From Brachynemurus nebulosus (Eukaryota > Arthropoda > Insecta > Neuroptera > Myrmeleontidae), in contig JAPWDM010000021.1 of assembly GCA_035578155.1 (NCBI GenBank), positions 1,665,001-1,729,000 of the forward strand: DNA of 64,000 nt. Reading direction: 5' to 3'. The position numbers and the translations under genes were made by a program. How positions within the stretch are numbered: position 1 is the first letter of the stretch; each line of letters starts with the position of its first letter. This document shows positions 51,440 to 60,904 of this stretch, piece by piece. The notes under the pieces are model-generated. The model was not told the origin of the DNA. It saw only the letters and a list, made by a program, of their open reading frames with translations, and did not search any database.

Positions 51440-53168
51440 CTACATGTCCCCTTGAAATGAACACTTGGCTGCCCAACGTCTGACTGCATCAACTTTGTCT
51501 TCTCTTTTCAAACACCAACAGTAGTCGGCCATCATTGGTTCATCCCACCTCCTCTGATATCTTTTTTCTGCCTCCTTGATATCCTGGTGCAACCTCTCTC
51601 CTATCCCTTCACTAACAGCCCCAAGATTTTCAGGGAAGTGATCGAGATGCCAATGAAGGAAGTGCAGTTTCAGACTCATTCTACACCCCAACTCTTTCAT
51701 ATTATCCAACATCGTTTTCACTATTGTTTCGTATTGTTCATCCTTTACATTTCCTAGGAACTTCGTTATGACGTCTCTTATTGAATTCCATGCAGCAAAT
51801 TCCACGGCATTCATCGCCTGTTCAAAGTTTCTGTCTTTCAAAAGCTTTCTTTGGTCCATTAAAAATGCCTTCCTTGACTTTTGCATCAGATAAATGAGGA
51901 AATTTGCTTACAATGTATTTGGAACATGAGCTACTTTTGTCCAAGGCCTTAACGAACTGCTTCATGATTCCCAGTTTGATGTGTAATGGTAGCAAAATAA
52001 TTTTTTGTGGGTCAACTAAGGCAGCATTTGTAACATTTTTCACACAGGGTGTCAAACCTTGTCTTTTGGGTCACAAAGGTGTAGACCAGTGTTTGTCCTT
52101 AGCTCTGCTTTCCCATTCATATAAATAACAAGGGAATTTAGTGTAGCCTGCTTGTTGTCCTAATAGAATACCACACACCTTCAAGTCACTACACACATCC
52201 CACTGGTGCTCATGGTATTTGATTTTATCTAAAACAGTTTGCATTGTGATATAATTTTCTTTTAGTGAAACGGAATGTGCCACGGGGATCGAAGCTAGAA
52301 TGTTTCCGTTATGAAGTAGTACAGCCTTTAAGCTCCTCTTAGAGGAATCCACAATCTTCATTCTTCAGGATTGTAATCCCTCCGTAGCTGTCCTATCAAT
52401 CCTGGAATGTCACAGCAGTAGGTCAGATCATCTTCTTGCTTGAAATACTTCCTGAACTCCTTATCTCTATGTTTGTACTCTATGTCTGTACCAAGAAAAG
52501 GTAGTTCCAGGCACAAGAAGGTTTTTTTCTTTCAATCGTGACCCTAGTAGTTCATTTTTTTCCTTCGTGAGACCAAGGTCTCGTATCAGATCATTCAGCT
52601 CCGACTGTTTAAACAATTGTGGACCTACTGCATCTAAGGCAGGTGAAAAATCCATATCAACTTGCTCGTTACCAGAACTTGAGGAACCATCAGAGCCAGG
52701 TAAACTGGTAGGAGGAGAAAGTATTGGAATTTCCGGTCCATGAGGAACAGGTCTCATCGCCGACTTTAAATTCGGGTACACAATACTATCCTTGTTTCTC
52801 TTATTGAATCCCACTACTTCACACAGGCAAAAGTAACAGTCACTGCTATGGTCCTGGGGCTTGCGCCAAACCATTTCTATCCCAAATGGAAGGGCCTTAT
52901 GTTTTCCAATGCTCCACTGTCGTAAGTTTTCAAGGCACGTTTTGCAAATTACATGGGGAGCCCACGGCTTGTCCAATTCTCCTTATTTTACTTTAAAATA
53001 TGCATAATATAAACGTTTCACTAACGCAGTTATTGGCCTACTCTGTCCCTTCATAATATAACACCCACACATGTAACAGAATGAGTCTGGCTTATCCACA
53101 CATCTTCTAATTCCTGACACACTTGCCATTTTCGAAACACAACACAAAACGTCAGACTTCCGCCACAA
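51440..53168 (-). pseudogene. Unnamed arthropod transposon-like gene, broken into five or six frames
   Basis: Minus-strand pieces are in N-to-C order. The Cys-rich start CVDKPDSFCYMCGCYIMKGQ is at 52983-53168. KPWAPHVICKTCLENLRQW, IEMVWRKPQDHSSDCYFC and a Pro/Ser linker follow at 52467-52976. Then come EFRKYFKQEDDLTYCCDIPG, KIVDSSKRSLKAVLLHNGN, DVCSDLKVCGILLGQQAGY and TKFPCYLYEWESRA (52071-52361), VSKFPHLSDAKVKEGIF (51822-52055), and NLGAVSEGIGERLHQDI with RRWDEPMMADYCW (51440-51886). I have seen this protein type widely in arthropod genomes without a functional name. The spaced acidic residues (VDSS, SDLK, SE) would fit an RNase H-fold nuclease, but that is a hypothesis. Frameshifts and one TGA break it. 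Related pieces lie at 33790 and 61072-61675. Confidence 0.6.
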
Positions 53169-53747
53169 TCACGACGCAACTGACTGGCTTCACTGCATTG
53201 TCGCTACCATGAGCCAAAAATAGACTCTGTTATTTGACCAATTCAGTGGAGGGGATATAGTCGATGGAGGAAATTTGGATTGACAAACGTACGCAAAACA
53301 AACGTACAAAGCAAACCACGGCAACTCTAACAACAAGGGGTTCGCTGTTATCAAAAAGCAGCACTGTACCGAAATGACACATTTTCAGAGAGTAAATGGC
53401 AAATAACACGAAAATTAGATGTGATACAATAGAACCAATAACATTTCTGAAATCAGGAGACCTTATTTAGTTAAAATCACGTATCAGATACTTTGCCGGA
53501 AAAATTATGCTGGGTAGTGTTATTAAAGAAAGAATCGTTTTAAATAGCTTTATGTGAATGAATGTTTTCCAGCTTTTCCAGCTTACAGTTGATATTTGAA
53601 ACAACAGTATTTTGGTCAGATATTTTTTGTTCCAAATCGTTAATTCTATTGTGAATAACTAATTTCGTGTTAAATAATGAATCATTTAACTTTATTATTT
53701 ACCGTTAACTCAGATTTTTGTAGAAAACGATCAAATTCAACGTTAAC
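53169..53747. other. Region upstream of the unnamed gene
   Basis: No coding. The stretch near 53410-53490 resembles the subterminal sequence of the 60905-61919 element (CTGA...GTATCAC words), hinting at the same element family's terminus; the end itself was not located. Confidence 0.3.
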
Positions 53748-54254
53748 TTATTCATACTTAGAACAACATTCGCTAGATACTTTAAATATTTCTTGATTGA
53801 AATCATTTTTAACACTGTTTATTTCACTGTACAATTTATTTGATAAAAACTGAATTTTTTCATTTTGTTTACTAATAGGATTTGAAATCTCTTGTCGAGT
53901 TGATGAAATTTCATTTCGGTTTGAGAAAATTTTATTTTGGACTGAAGAAATTTTATTGCTGGTTGATGAAATTTTATCACTCGGACCATCAATTTGACTT
54001 ACTAGTTTGGAAAAAACTGATGACAAAATACCTTAAAAATTCGTTTGCATTGCATTGATCTGATTGGAAACGTCAAAGCTAGAACTGATGTTGTTCGTCG
54101 AGCCGGAGTCTGCTTGGCTCTCAGGTTCATTGATGATGACCGAAGCTATTGGTTTTCCTACGAAAATGGACGCAGCTCCACCAGTTAGAGTCGAGATCAC
54201 AGAAGCTGATGGGCAGAAGGAAATATCACCGTTCATTAGCGTTGATTCATCCAT
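53748..54254 (-). pseudogene. Gag-like ORF with heptad repeats beside an LTR
   Basis: One minus frame of 169 codons with a single in-frame TAA at 54033-54035. After the stop, Lys-Ile-Ser-Ser units recur every seven residues (DKISSTSNKISSVQNKIFSN and on), predicting a coiled coil, then FLSNKLYSEINSVKNDF. It starts about 118 bp inside the LTR at 54372-54647 on the strand that gives the LTR its TG...CA form, the position of gag in an LTR element. No CCHC or capsid motif is seen, and no pol follows, because the unnamed transposon-like gene lies next. Gag identity is inferred from position. Confidence 0.42.
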
Positions 54255-54371
54255 AATAACGATTAAAATAATTCACCCGGAGAGATGTTCGATTTTAACA
54301 CAAAATTGACACAGTTCAAAAGTTCAGTTTGTAAACTCGCACGATTAATTTTCCAAAGATGCTATATATAA

Positions 54372-54647
54372 TGATGTGGGTGGATGACGCAGCGAGCTTG
54401 GATAATATTTAAGTGTAGATTATTCTTAGCAAAAGCTCCTGTTTGGCGAATGGCTCATACCATCATCATTACTACTCGCGTGTATTGTTGAAAGAGTTTA
54501 CTTCTTCCAATTTTCTGATCCAAAGGAAAATTCACAGGTTACGATAAATAAAAACTTAGTTGCAGCATAATAAAATATTTTATTTGATTAGATAATAAAA
54601 CCGTTGTACATTACGACATAAAAATATTTAAATAAAAATACATAACA
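54372..54647 (-). repeat. LTR copy 2, adjoining a gag-like ORF
   Basis: Direct-repeat partner of 34698-34977, with long shared stretches including TAGCAAAAGCTCCTGT, ACCATCATCATTACTACT and CATTACGACATAAA. On the minus strand it begins TGTTATG and ends ACATCA. No primer-binding site is convincing in the next 40 bp. Confidence 0.65.
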
Positions 54648-55272
54648 TTTGAAATGAACCAGAGGTTGTACAACCATTGTTGCGTTAAAAACTATCTACG
54701 TTTTAGTTAAATATAAAAGAATCATCTAAATAACAATCTTTATTATCGACCAAACGTCGATACTGACAAAGCGTCAATGTTGTACCAGTGAATTTTTACA
54801 TCTACCGAATACTTATTCGGGGAAATTTCATTATTGAAATCGAAACTATTAAAAATAATCTTGTAATTGGCAATTTTTGTACAAAAGAAGCGAACACTTA
54901 TTTACGTAAAAACAGTAAGGGCTTCCTTACAGTCAAAACATATTGAAATGTTTGCCTCTTGTCGAGAAAATATACATAAATGTTAAACAACTTAAATAAA
55001 TATCAAAGTTATAGCGATGAAAATGCATTATTAAATCTTTCTGGTATCGAAGAGTTTAGACAAAAAAGCATCAACTTTATATTTCTTTCATTCATTATAT
55101 TTAATTAATAAAAATTTAAAAAAAATAAATAATAATAAGACTGTGAGTTTTAACAATTATTTTTAAATTTAAAAACTGTTGATTCTTTTACAGAAATAAT
55201 ATTTTCTTACAATTTTTCGTTGCTCATCTACGAATATTAATTAACATAATTGTAAAGAAAATATAAAGGACA
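54648..55272. other. Non-coding stretch
   Basis: AT-rich, no supported gene or terminal repeat. Confidence 0.4.
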
Positions 55273-55690
55273 CCTCCGGATAAGATAGCGAAATATTTTT
55301 AGACATATTTTTACTAATTTAAAGGCGTAGATTTCAAAAATGTATGTCTTATTTTGGTCCAAGGTCACGTTTTGTGTGTTTTTGTAGGTCATTTAGAAAT
55401 TTTTGCAAATATCTTCTTCTAAACACCGTGTTTTGGAGAGCTGCATGCACTGTCTTATGGAGCTCTTAGAACTCTACATGCATATATATAAATAATACTT
55501 ATGCACTTGGGGGGAAGGAAAGTGGAAAATCGAGAAAAGTCCAAAATTGAATATTTTGGTACAACTCGAAAACGCAAAGCTACTTTGACCTAATATTGCA
55601 GCTGTGGAATACACGTGCAAGGGCGAACCCTACCATGGCACCCCCGATGCAGGTTGGACCTTAGGCAGATTCACCTATCTTATCCGGAGG
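55273..55690. mobile_element. 418-bp MITE-like element with 16-bp TIRs
   Basis: CCTCCGGATAAGATAG (55273-55288) is exactly inverted at 55675-55690. The interior is non-coding. No target duplication is clear at the flanks (AAAGGACA / GGTTCTTT). It could instead be the internal end of the transposon whose transposase lies at 55831-56745, since no such TIR was found on the far side. Confidence 0.72.
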
Positions 55691-55830
55691 GGTTCTTTGT
55701 TTTTATTTATTTTTTACAAACAAAAACTAAAAACCAAGTTTTCTTTGTTTTCCAAAATTTAAAAAAACTCATTTGTTTTTAATAAAAAAACGTTATTTTT
55801 ATGGCACTTGTCGGGTTTGGCAGAACAAAA

Positions 55831-56745
55831 TTATTCGTCTTCAGCATCACTTTGATGATCACTGTCTTGAATATCGGGTTCAGGAATATTATCTATTATG
55901 TTTTTAGATGTTGGAAGCGACTTATAATAATGATGAAACTCATCTGGGATGACTCCTGATTTATAGAGCTTCAGTAAATCCTGCTTCTTCTGAAGACTGA
56001 TGGGTCGAGGTTTGGAGTATGCCTTTATTAATTCGATCTCAGTGAGATTAATAGGGCGGCCTTTACCAAAAACGTTTATCCCCTTATAGTCGGAACTATG
56101 ATCATACCTGTATAAAATAATACCTACCTTAGATTTTAAATATTTTAGGCATTTTATTTTCAGCCAGCTGACTTTTTCCCATCCGTGTTTTTTGTCTTAT
56201 TTTTCACTATTAACTTTGAAAGCTCTTCTAAATCAAAGAAGTCCTTATACTTAAGCTTTTCTACGATAAACGAATTTTTTTTCGACCTGGACGTCCTTGC
56301 CATATGAAAAATATTTAACCAGTCATGCATAGTGTAAACTGGGACATATTTTTTTGCTTTTTCGATAGCGCTGTGTATACTGTCTACTTCCATATAACTA
56401 TGTCCACACTCAATGAATGTCTGTTCTATTACAGATAAGTTGGATTTTGCTTGAACCAAATAAAAATGCAAGGCACTAATATTTTGATTACGTCTGTCTC
56501 TGATACCTCTAGTGGTTCTGTCCACTAGAGGTATCAGAGAACAGAGAGAGTTTTGTTATAGTTGAAGAAAGTTTATCTATATACTTCAAGAGACACGCAC
56601 CAATTTCGAGGCTTCCCCTTTTTCCATTTAGTTCAGTCCATGAGAAGCAATATGCATTATTGGGTACGGCTAACCCATACACTGTTAAATTGTATGTAGA
56701 AATTTTTGTCTAGAGCAAACTGGTTGATTTATAATCGGATTGCGG
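55831..56745 (-). pseudogene. DDE-type transposase of an unclassified insect DNA transposon
   Basis: Minus-strand reading starts near 56745 and gives ISTYNLTVYGLAVPNNAYCF, WTELNGKRGSLEIGACLLKY, SLFSDTSSG, NQNISALHFYLVQ, FIECGHSYMEVDSIHSAIEK, VYTMHDWLNIFHMAR and a C-terminal RPISLQKKQDLLKLYKSGVI, ending DAEDE and TAA at 55831. SDTxxGQN and GHxxMExDxxHxxIEKAKK are hallmark blocks of a transposase family common in insects, for which I have no secure name; the Asp of SDT and the acidic ME.D are plausible catalytic residues. Lesions: TAG near 56710, a hairpin insertion after SDTSSGQ (56497-56540), and a frameshift near 56163-56170. Its right edge abuts the capsid-like gene of the Polinton. Confidence 0.68.
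56497..56540. repeat. Perfect 19-bp hairpin inside the transposase
   Basis: TCTCTGATACCTCTAGTGG (56497-56515) and its exact inverse complement (56522-56540) flank TTCTGT. The duplicated arm interrupts the SDTxxGQN motif. Confidence 0.97.
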
Positions 56746-56749
56746 TGTT

Positions 56750-57428
56750 TTATACATATTTTGTAGCAATATTCGTCAATGGATTATATTTATTGAACCA
56801 CACGAGCATGTAGTAGAAGACAGAATGCTGATGTATTCTCTGGCACCTCCTTCAACGTTTTAAATTCGTTTTGATGAAAACAATCGACGAATATGATTGG
56901 AGCGATATTCTTGTTGCGTTTTGCTTAAAAGCGGTTCATTCTTCTTACAATCATAATATACCTGCTGAAATTTCGAGTACATGTGATATGCTACTGCATA
57001 TTTATGAAGTAGCCCTTTTCCGTTACTTTAATTGTTTTATCCGGACACCATCCGGCGTTGTAGAGAAGTTTGCTTTCATTGTCGTTTAATGCCAAATAAT
57101 TGATTAATGTTGTTGTCGGTCCAACGTACTTGCATTGATCGATTTCCACATCGTTCAGTTCATATCGTATTTCTTCAAACAGGTACGCCAATGAATTTTT
57201 GGATAATTCCGCTGTAGTCGATACTGTTTTATCACTCTTCAGCAATTGTCCTTCCACATACAGATAACTTTCGTGCGGCAGCAGGATTAGATCTTGATTT
57301 TGACAACAGATTCGAATTTCGTCGCTGTTGCGCAACGCATTTAGAAACGGCGAATAGCAGTGATACTTAATGTTTGAAATGCTCTCATCAAAATCGATTC
57401 CAGTATTGATGCTTAAAATGTTGCTCAT
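56750..57428 (-). pseudogene. Polinton major-capsid-like (double jelly-roll) protein with internal deletion
   Basis: ATG at 57426-57428 opens MSNILSINTGIDFDESISNI, followed by DEIRICCQNQDLILLPHESY and YLFEEIRYELNDVEIDQCKY, to KGYFI near 57000. LFDEIRYELNGVEID-type sequence is the N-terminal signature of the Polinton putative major capsid protein. The reading then jumps to C-terminal blocks of the same protein: HMYSKFQQVYYDCKKNEPLL, APIIFVDCFHQNEFK and VPENTSAFCLLLHARVV, ending at a TAA at 56750-56752. The middle of the protein is deleted at about 56990, and two frame changes follow. It is divergent from the ATPase gene on the other strand. The structural role is inferred from family studies; a virion has not been shown for most Polintons. 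Confidence 0.68.
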
Positions 57429-57491
57429 TTTTTTGCCGAAACCATTCGAAGTGAAAATGGTGACCTTGAAAAAGTAGTTGAAACACGGTAG

Positions 57492-57989
57492 TTGAAAGTA
57501 AGGCGACCCCCTTTTCTTACCTATATTAAACGAATCATTAAAAGTGTTAAAGGTTTGGGTTATTTTACATACTCTAATAATAATGATGTCATGCCACCGA
57601 AAGAAGCGCGACCAAATTCGCTGGTAATATTCGACGCTGTATCTGCGCGGGAGAAAAAAGCTATAATAGAAGAATATTTTAGCCACTCTCGACACTACAA
57701 TGATGATTGTTTCTACTTGACGTAAACGTATACGGCGGCACCCAAACATCATGTACGGGATAATGCAAATCTAGTTGCAGTCTTCAAACAGGATGATCTT
57801 AACCTCAGACATATCTACGATGATCATATTAACTCCGACATGTCGTTCAATCAATTCAAAGAATTATGCAGAGAGTGTTGGCGTGATAACTATGGATTTT
57901 TAACTATTTGCAAAGGAGATGATATACGCAATGGAAGATATCGAAACAAGTTTGACCGTTTCTGGAAAGGATCAACGTCGGGAAAATGA
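57492..57989 (+). pseudogene. Polinton genome-packaging ATPase (FtsK/HerA type), C-terminal part
   Basis: The + frame reads GYFTYSNNNDVMPPKEARPN, SLVIFDAVSAREKKAIIEEY, HYNDDCFYLT, then in-frame TAA at 57723-57725, and continues HHVRDNANLVAVFKQDDLNL, RHIYDDHINSDMSFNQFKEL to TGA 57987-57989. VIFD is the Walker B strand; the second acidic residue expected there is Ala. The Walker A half is missing: homology begins abruptly near 57495, close to the opposite-strand capsid gene start. These ATPases pump DNA into capsids in Polinton relatives and adenoviruses. The single stop plus 5' loss make it non-functional. Confidence 0.8.
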
Positions 57990-57994
57990 TATAA

Positions 57995-58155
57995 CCAGTT
58001 CTGAACCGACATGCTGACTGGTCCTATGCTGGTCCTGTACTGATCCTAAACTGATCCTAACCTGGTCCTGTGCTGGTCCAAGCAGTTTCGAACTCGTTTC
58101 GGTAACCGGCCTAAGCAGTTTTGAACCGGTCCAAGTAGTTTCGAACTGGTCCACC
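57995..58155. repeat. Degenerate two-level minisatellite (CTGGTCC units)
   Basis: A run of 10-12-bp units around CTGGTCCTGT / CTGATCCTAA (58017-58080) passes into about 20-bp units, AAGCAGTTTTGAACCGGTCC, AAGTAGTTTCGAACTGGTCC (58080-58153). It is GC-richer than its surroundings and sits between two Polinton genes. The complementary strand is open for 61 codons, by chance. Confidence 0.8.
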
Positions 58156-59137
58156 TAAATGCGACCATATAAATACAGCAGTCGCATGCGACAGAGTTTC
58201 AGTTCTTGAGAAATCGTTCTAAAAAGCGATTAAAAAGAACATTATAAAAGCGGCAAGCAATATACGTAAAAAATTTAATGCTTTACGATCTAGAAAAGTG
58301 GAGTCAAATATGTTGCTTTAAAGTGCACTGAAACCAGTCATTACTCCGCTTAAAGAAATAGCTACAAAGTTAAATGGTAACAAGAAGAAATATCCTGTTA
58401 AAGTGGAAACAAAAGAAGAAGAAGAGACGCAAGTATCGGCTGCGTTCACACCTAAAATTAAAAAGAAAAAATTGGAAAAACAAACGGTAAACTACTATAC
58501 TCTACCAACAAAGGAGGAAGATACTTCAATACAAGATATTCCAGAAGATGTTTTTGAATCGTATCCAGAAGAACAAAATGTATTTGAAACACCAAAATTC
58601 TCCGGATCAGCGCAAAGTGTCGCTCGAAAATTAATGCCGACACCTGAAGATTTGCCAAAAGAATTTGAACCAATAGCAAGAAAATACTTACAACTATACC
58701 TTCAACACAATAGCGGAATGGTATACGGACCGTACAAACAAGATGATGAATGAATGATTGGAAATCAATCGTTTCAAATACCTGGTGATGATACAATAAT
58801 TGGTGATATTATGTATGAAGGAACACCTGGATTATATGAATTGATTTTCATGAACGCACCAAAAATTGGGTCATATCATACTAAAGATTTAAATGCGGCT
58901 AAGCAGATTTTAAAGCAAACAAATGCCCACATACAAAATTACAGTCCAAATCAGCAAATAAAAGGTAGCTCGAGTTATAAATACATAAACATTATTAGTC
59001 AGTTGTTCCCAATCAGTTCCGCTAAAAAAACATATACCACGAAAAATATATGATACAAGAAGTCGTGTCGGCGGTGCTACAAAATCTGCTAGCGTCAGCG
59101 GTACTCTAAGATCGGGACATAGTTTGATGCAGTTTAA

Positions 59138-60021
59138 GGGGGGGTAAGGTTTTTAAAAATTTTTTTTGCATTTTTTTTTTTTAATTTTTTTTCTGAATGT
59201 ACAATATGTCGAGCGTGTTGTGTCAAAATTTCAAGTAAATCCGAGCAAAACTAATGAAGATATAGCATTTCAAGCGACCGGCCCTCATGCTCGATTTTTA
59301 TACCTGCCTGGTAGCTGCGTGACGCGCCTACCTGGTAAGTATAAAATTTACTTTAATTTTATACTTACACATCTTATACAAAACAAATACTTACTATAAT
59401 TATCCGCGTAAGTATAAAAAAACTATATTATTTTATTGATGCTTAGTTTTGGATTTTTGAGTATAAAAAACTTTAAATCCATTTTCTCGCATACAACATT
59501 TTTGAAGTCCGTGAACATCATAACTCAAAATCTACTTCACCAATTTTGTTGAAATTTTGTACACTGTTTCTACACATAAATCAACAGGTAATCAGGTCGA
59601 GCTTTTTTTTTTTGCTATTTTTTTCCTGTTTATAATAACAAATTAACCGAAATTTTGAGCAAAAATTGCGTTTTTCACTTCAAAATGCTGGCAAAAATAA
59701 AAAAATCGAAAAAATACAAAAAACTCTTCGTCACTCCCTAGGGAAATATATCGCCTTTTAAACGCATTTCGATTTTTTTGTCTCGGATGATCCGGTACCA
59801 AGTTATGATGTTCACCGCAAAACAACTTTTTTTCGACGCGCCTCCGGAAATTCGCTGTCACGGACTTATTTATCGATATTTATAATTGATAATTTTTTCA
59901 AAGATACTTCAGATGTCATACTATAACGCGTACCTGAAATAAATAAGCCAACATTATTCATATCTCCAAAAAAAAATCATGAAAATATGCCTTTTTTTCG
60001 CTTTTAAAACCTTACCCCCCC
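59138..60021. mobile_element. 884-bp MITE inserted at TTAA inside the Polinton gene
   Basis: GGGGGGGTAAGGTTTT (59138-59153) is exactly inverted at 60006-60021, and TTAA flanks both sides (59134-59137, 60022-60025). TTAA duplication is the rule for piggyBac elements (and Kolobok). Coding of the interrupted gene matches up on both sides. The interior is non-coding, with a perfect 14-bp hairpin at 59335-59368. The sequence around 59290-59330 (CTGCCTGGTAGCTGCGTGAC) is GC-richer. Confidence 0.93.
59335..59368. repeat. Perfect 14-bp hairpin in the MITE interior
   Basis: GTAAGTATAAAATT (59335-59348) and AATTTTATACTTAC (59355-59368) pair exactly around TACTTT. Confidence 0.95.
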
Positions 60022-60178
60022 TTAATAATTTGAAAAAAGACTTTATACACTGGGACAATACGAATGAACTGGTCAGTCGACTACGATTACTAGTGGCATC
60101 ACAACAAGTTGGACACAGCGGTCATTATAACGAAATAATATCCATCATTGAAGAACTGAAAGAAGCAGATATCATTGA

Positions 60179-60623
60179 ATGAAAATGGACAAATTCGGTC
60201 GTGTGCGTAGCAGAAACATAACTATTGACAAATTCGGCCGGGTGCATGATAAAAGTATTACGAAGCAGATTCTTAAAGACATTGGTTTGAAGATGACGCA
60301 ATCGGGGAACTATGATTTTGGAAACAGACAACTAACCAATATAAAGGATCCGACTGATGATCAAGACATGGTGAATCTGAAACTTTTAAAAAGAAATTTC
60401 TGAATTAACAGAAACAGTCGAAATCACCAAAACAAAGATTGAAAATGCTACGCATCTGCTGACCCAGGCAAGGCAGCTTTTTACGCATCATAAAATATGG
60501 ATGAATCGAGAAATTTCCGCATTTAATCTTCGAATATCGAAGACTGAAGAACGTCTTGATAAATTGCTGAAACCTGCTGAGAACACTGAGACGAAAAAAG
60601 AGCAAAGCACAAATGGTTCGTGA
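60179..60623 (+). pseudogene. Small Polinton gene with DKFGR repeats (function unknown)
   Basis: ATG at 60179 overlaps the preceding stop (ATGA), as in a compact viral-type gene row. MDKFGRVRSRNITIDKFGRV holds two DKFGR motifs. Then come NYDFGNRQLTNIKDPTDDQD and, after a one-base slip near 60390, a helical segment EISELTETVEITKTKIENAT ... NREISAFNLRISKTEERLDK, probably a coiled coil, ending at TGA 60621-60623. DKFGR with xxNRRLTNVxxPxxxxDAV recurs in Polintons beside the structural genes; it reminds me of tail or spike-like proteins, but no function is established. The stop overlaps the integrase start by 11 bp. Confidence 0.6.
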
Positions 60624-60904
60624 ACTGCATAAACCGGCGCGAAAAAATTTTCCACGCAGACGTGTGATTGTGAAAGGAATTGACGATCTCTGGCAATATG
60701 ATTTAATTAAGATGGATGCCTACGCTTCAGTAAATAAAAAAATCTATTATTTGTTAGCAACAAGCGACGTGTTTTCGAAACATGCATGGGCGGTACCCGT
60801 TAAAAATAAAACTGGAAAAGAAGTAACAGCCGCATTTGAGTCGATACTTAAACAAAGACGGAGGCCAGATGACTTGCAAACCTACGATGGCAAGAATTTT
60901 ATAA

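Larger units (their letters stand above)
58222..60182 (+). pseudogene. Polinton minor-capsid-like gene, split by an 884-bp insertion
   Basis: The N-terminal basic reading NIRKKFNALRSRKVES, then an in-frame TAA near 58318, is followed by an acidic/Lys-rich linker to TGA 58751-58753. In the same frame comes MYEGTPGLYELIFMNAPKIG and KQTNAHIQNYSPNQQIKGSS. After a slip in an A run near 59030 the frame reads a basic Ser-rich stretch up to the TTAA at 59134. The 3' part resumes at 60022 with ELVSRLRLLVASQQVGHSGH and NEIISIIEELKEADIIE. GTPGLYELIF and WxxxxELVxRLRLLxASQxAG...EIxSIIEELRE are the conserved blocks of a Polinton structural-type gene next to the ATPase. Its stop overlaps the next ATG as ATGA at 60179-60182. 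Confidence 0.7.

Noticed and set aside
57972..58154. 60-aa minus-strand ORF
   Set aside because: Read-through of the CTGGTCC minisatellite.
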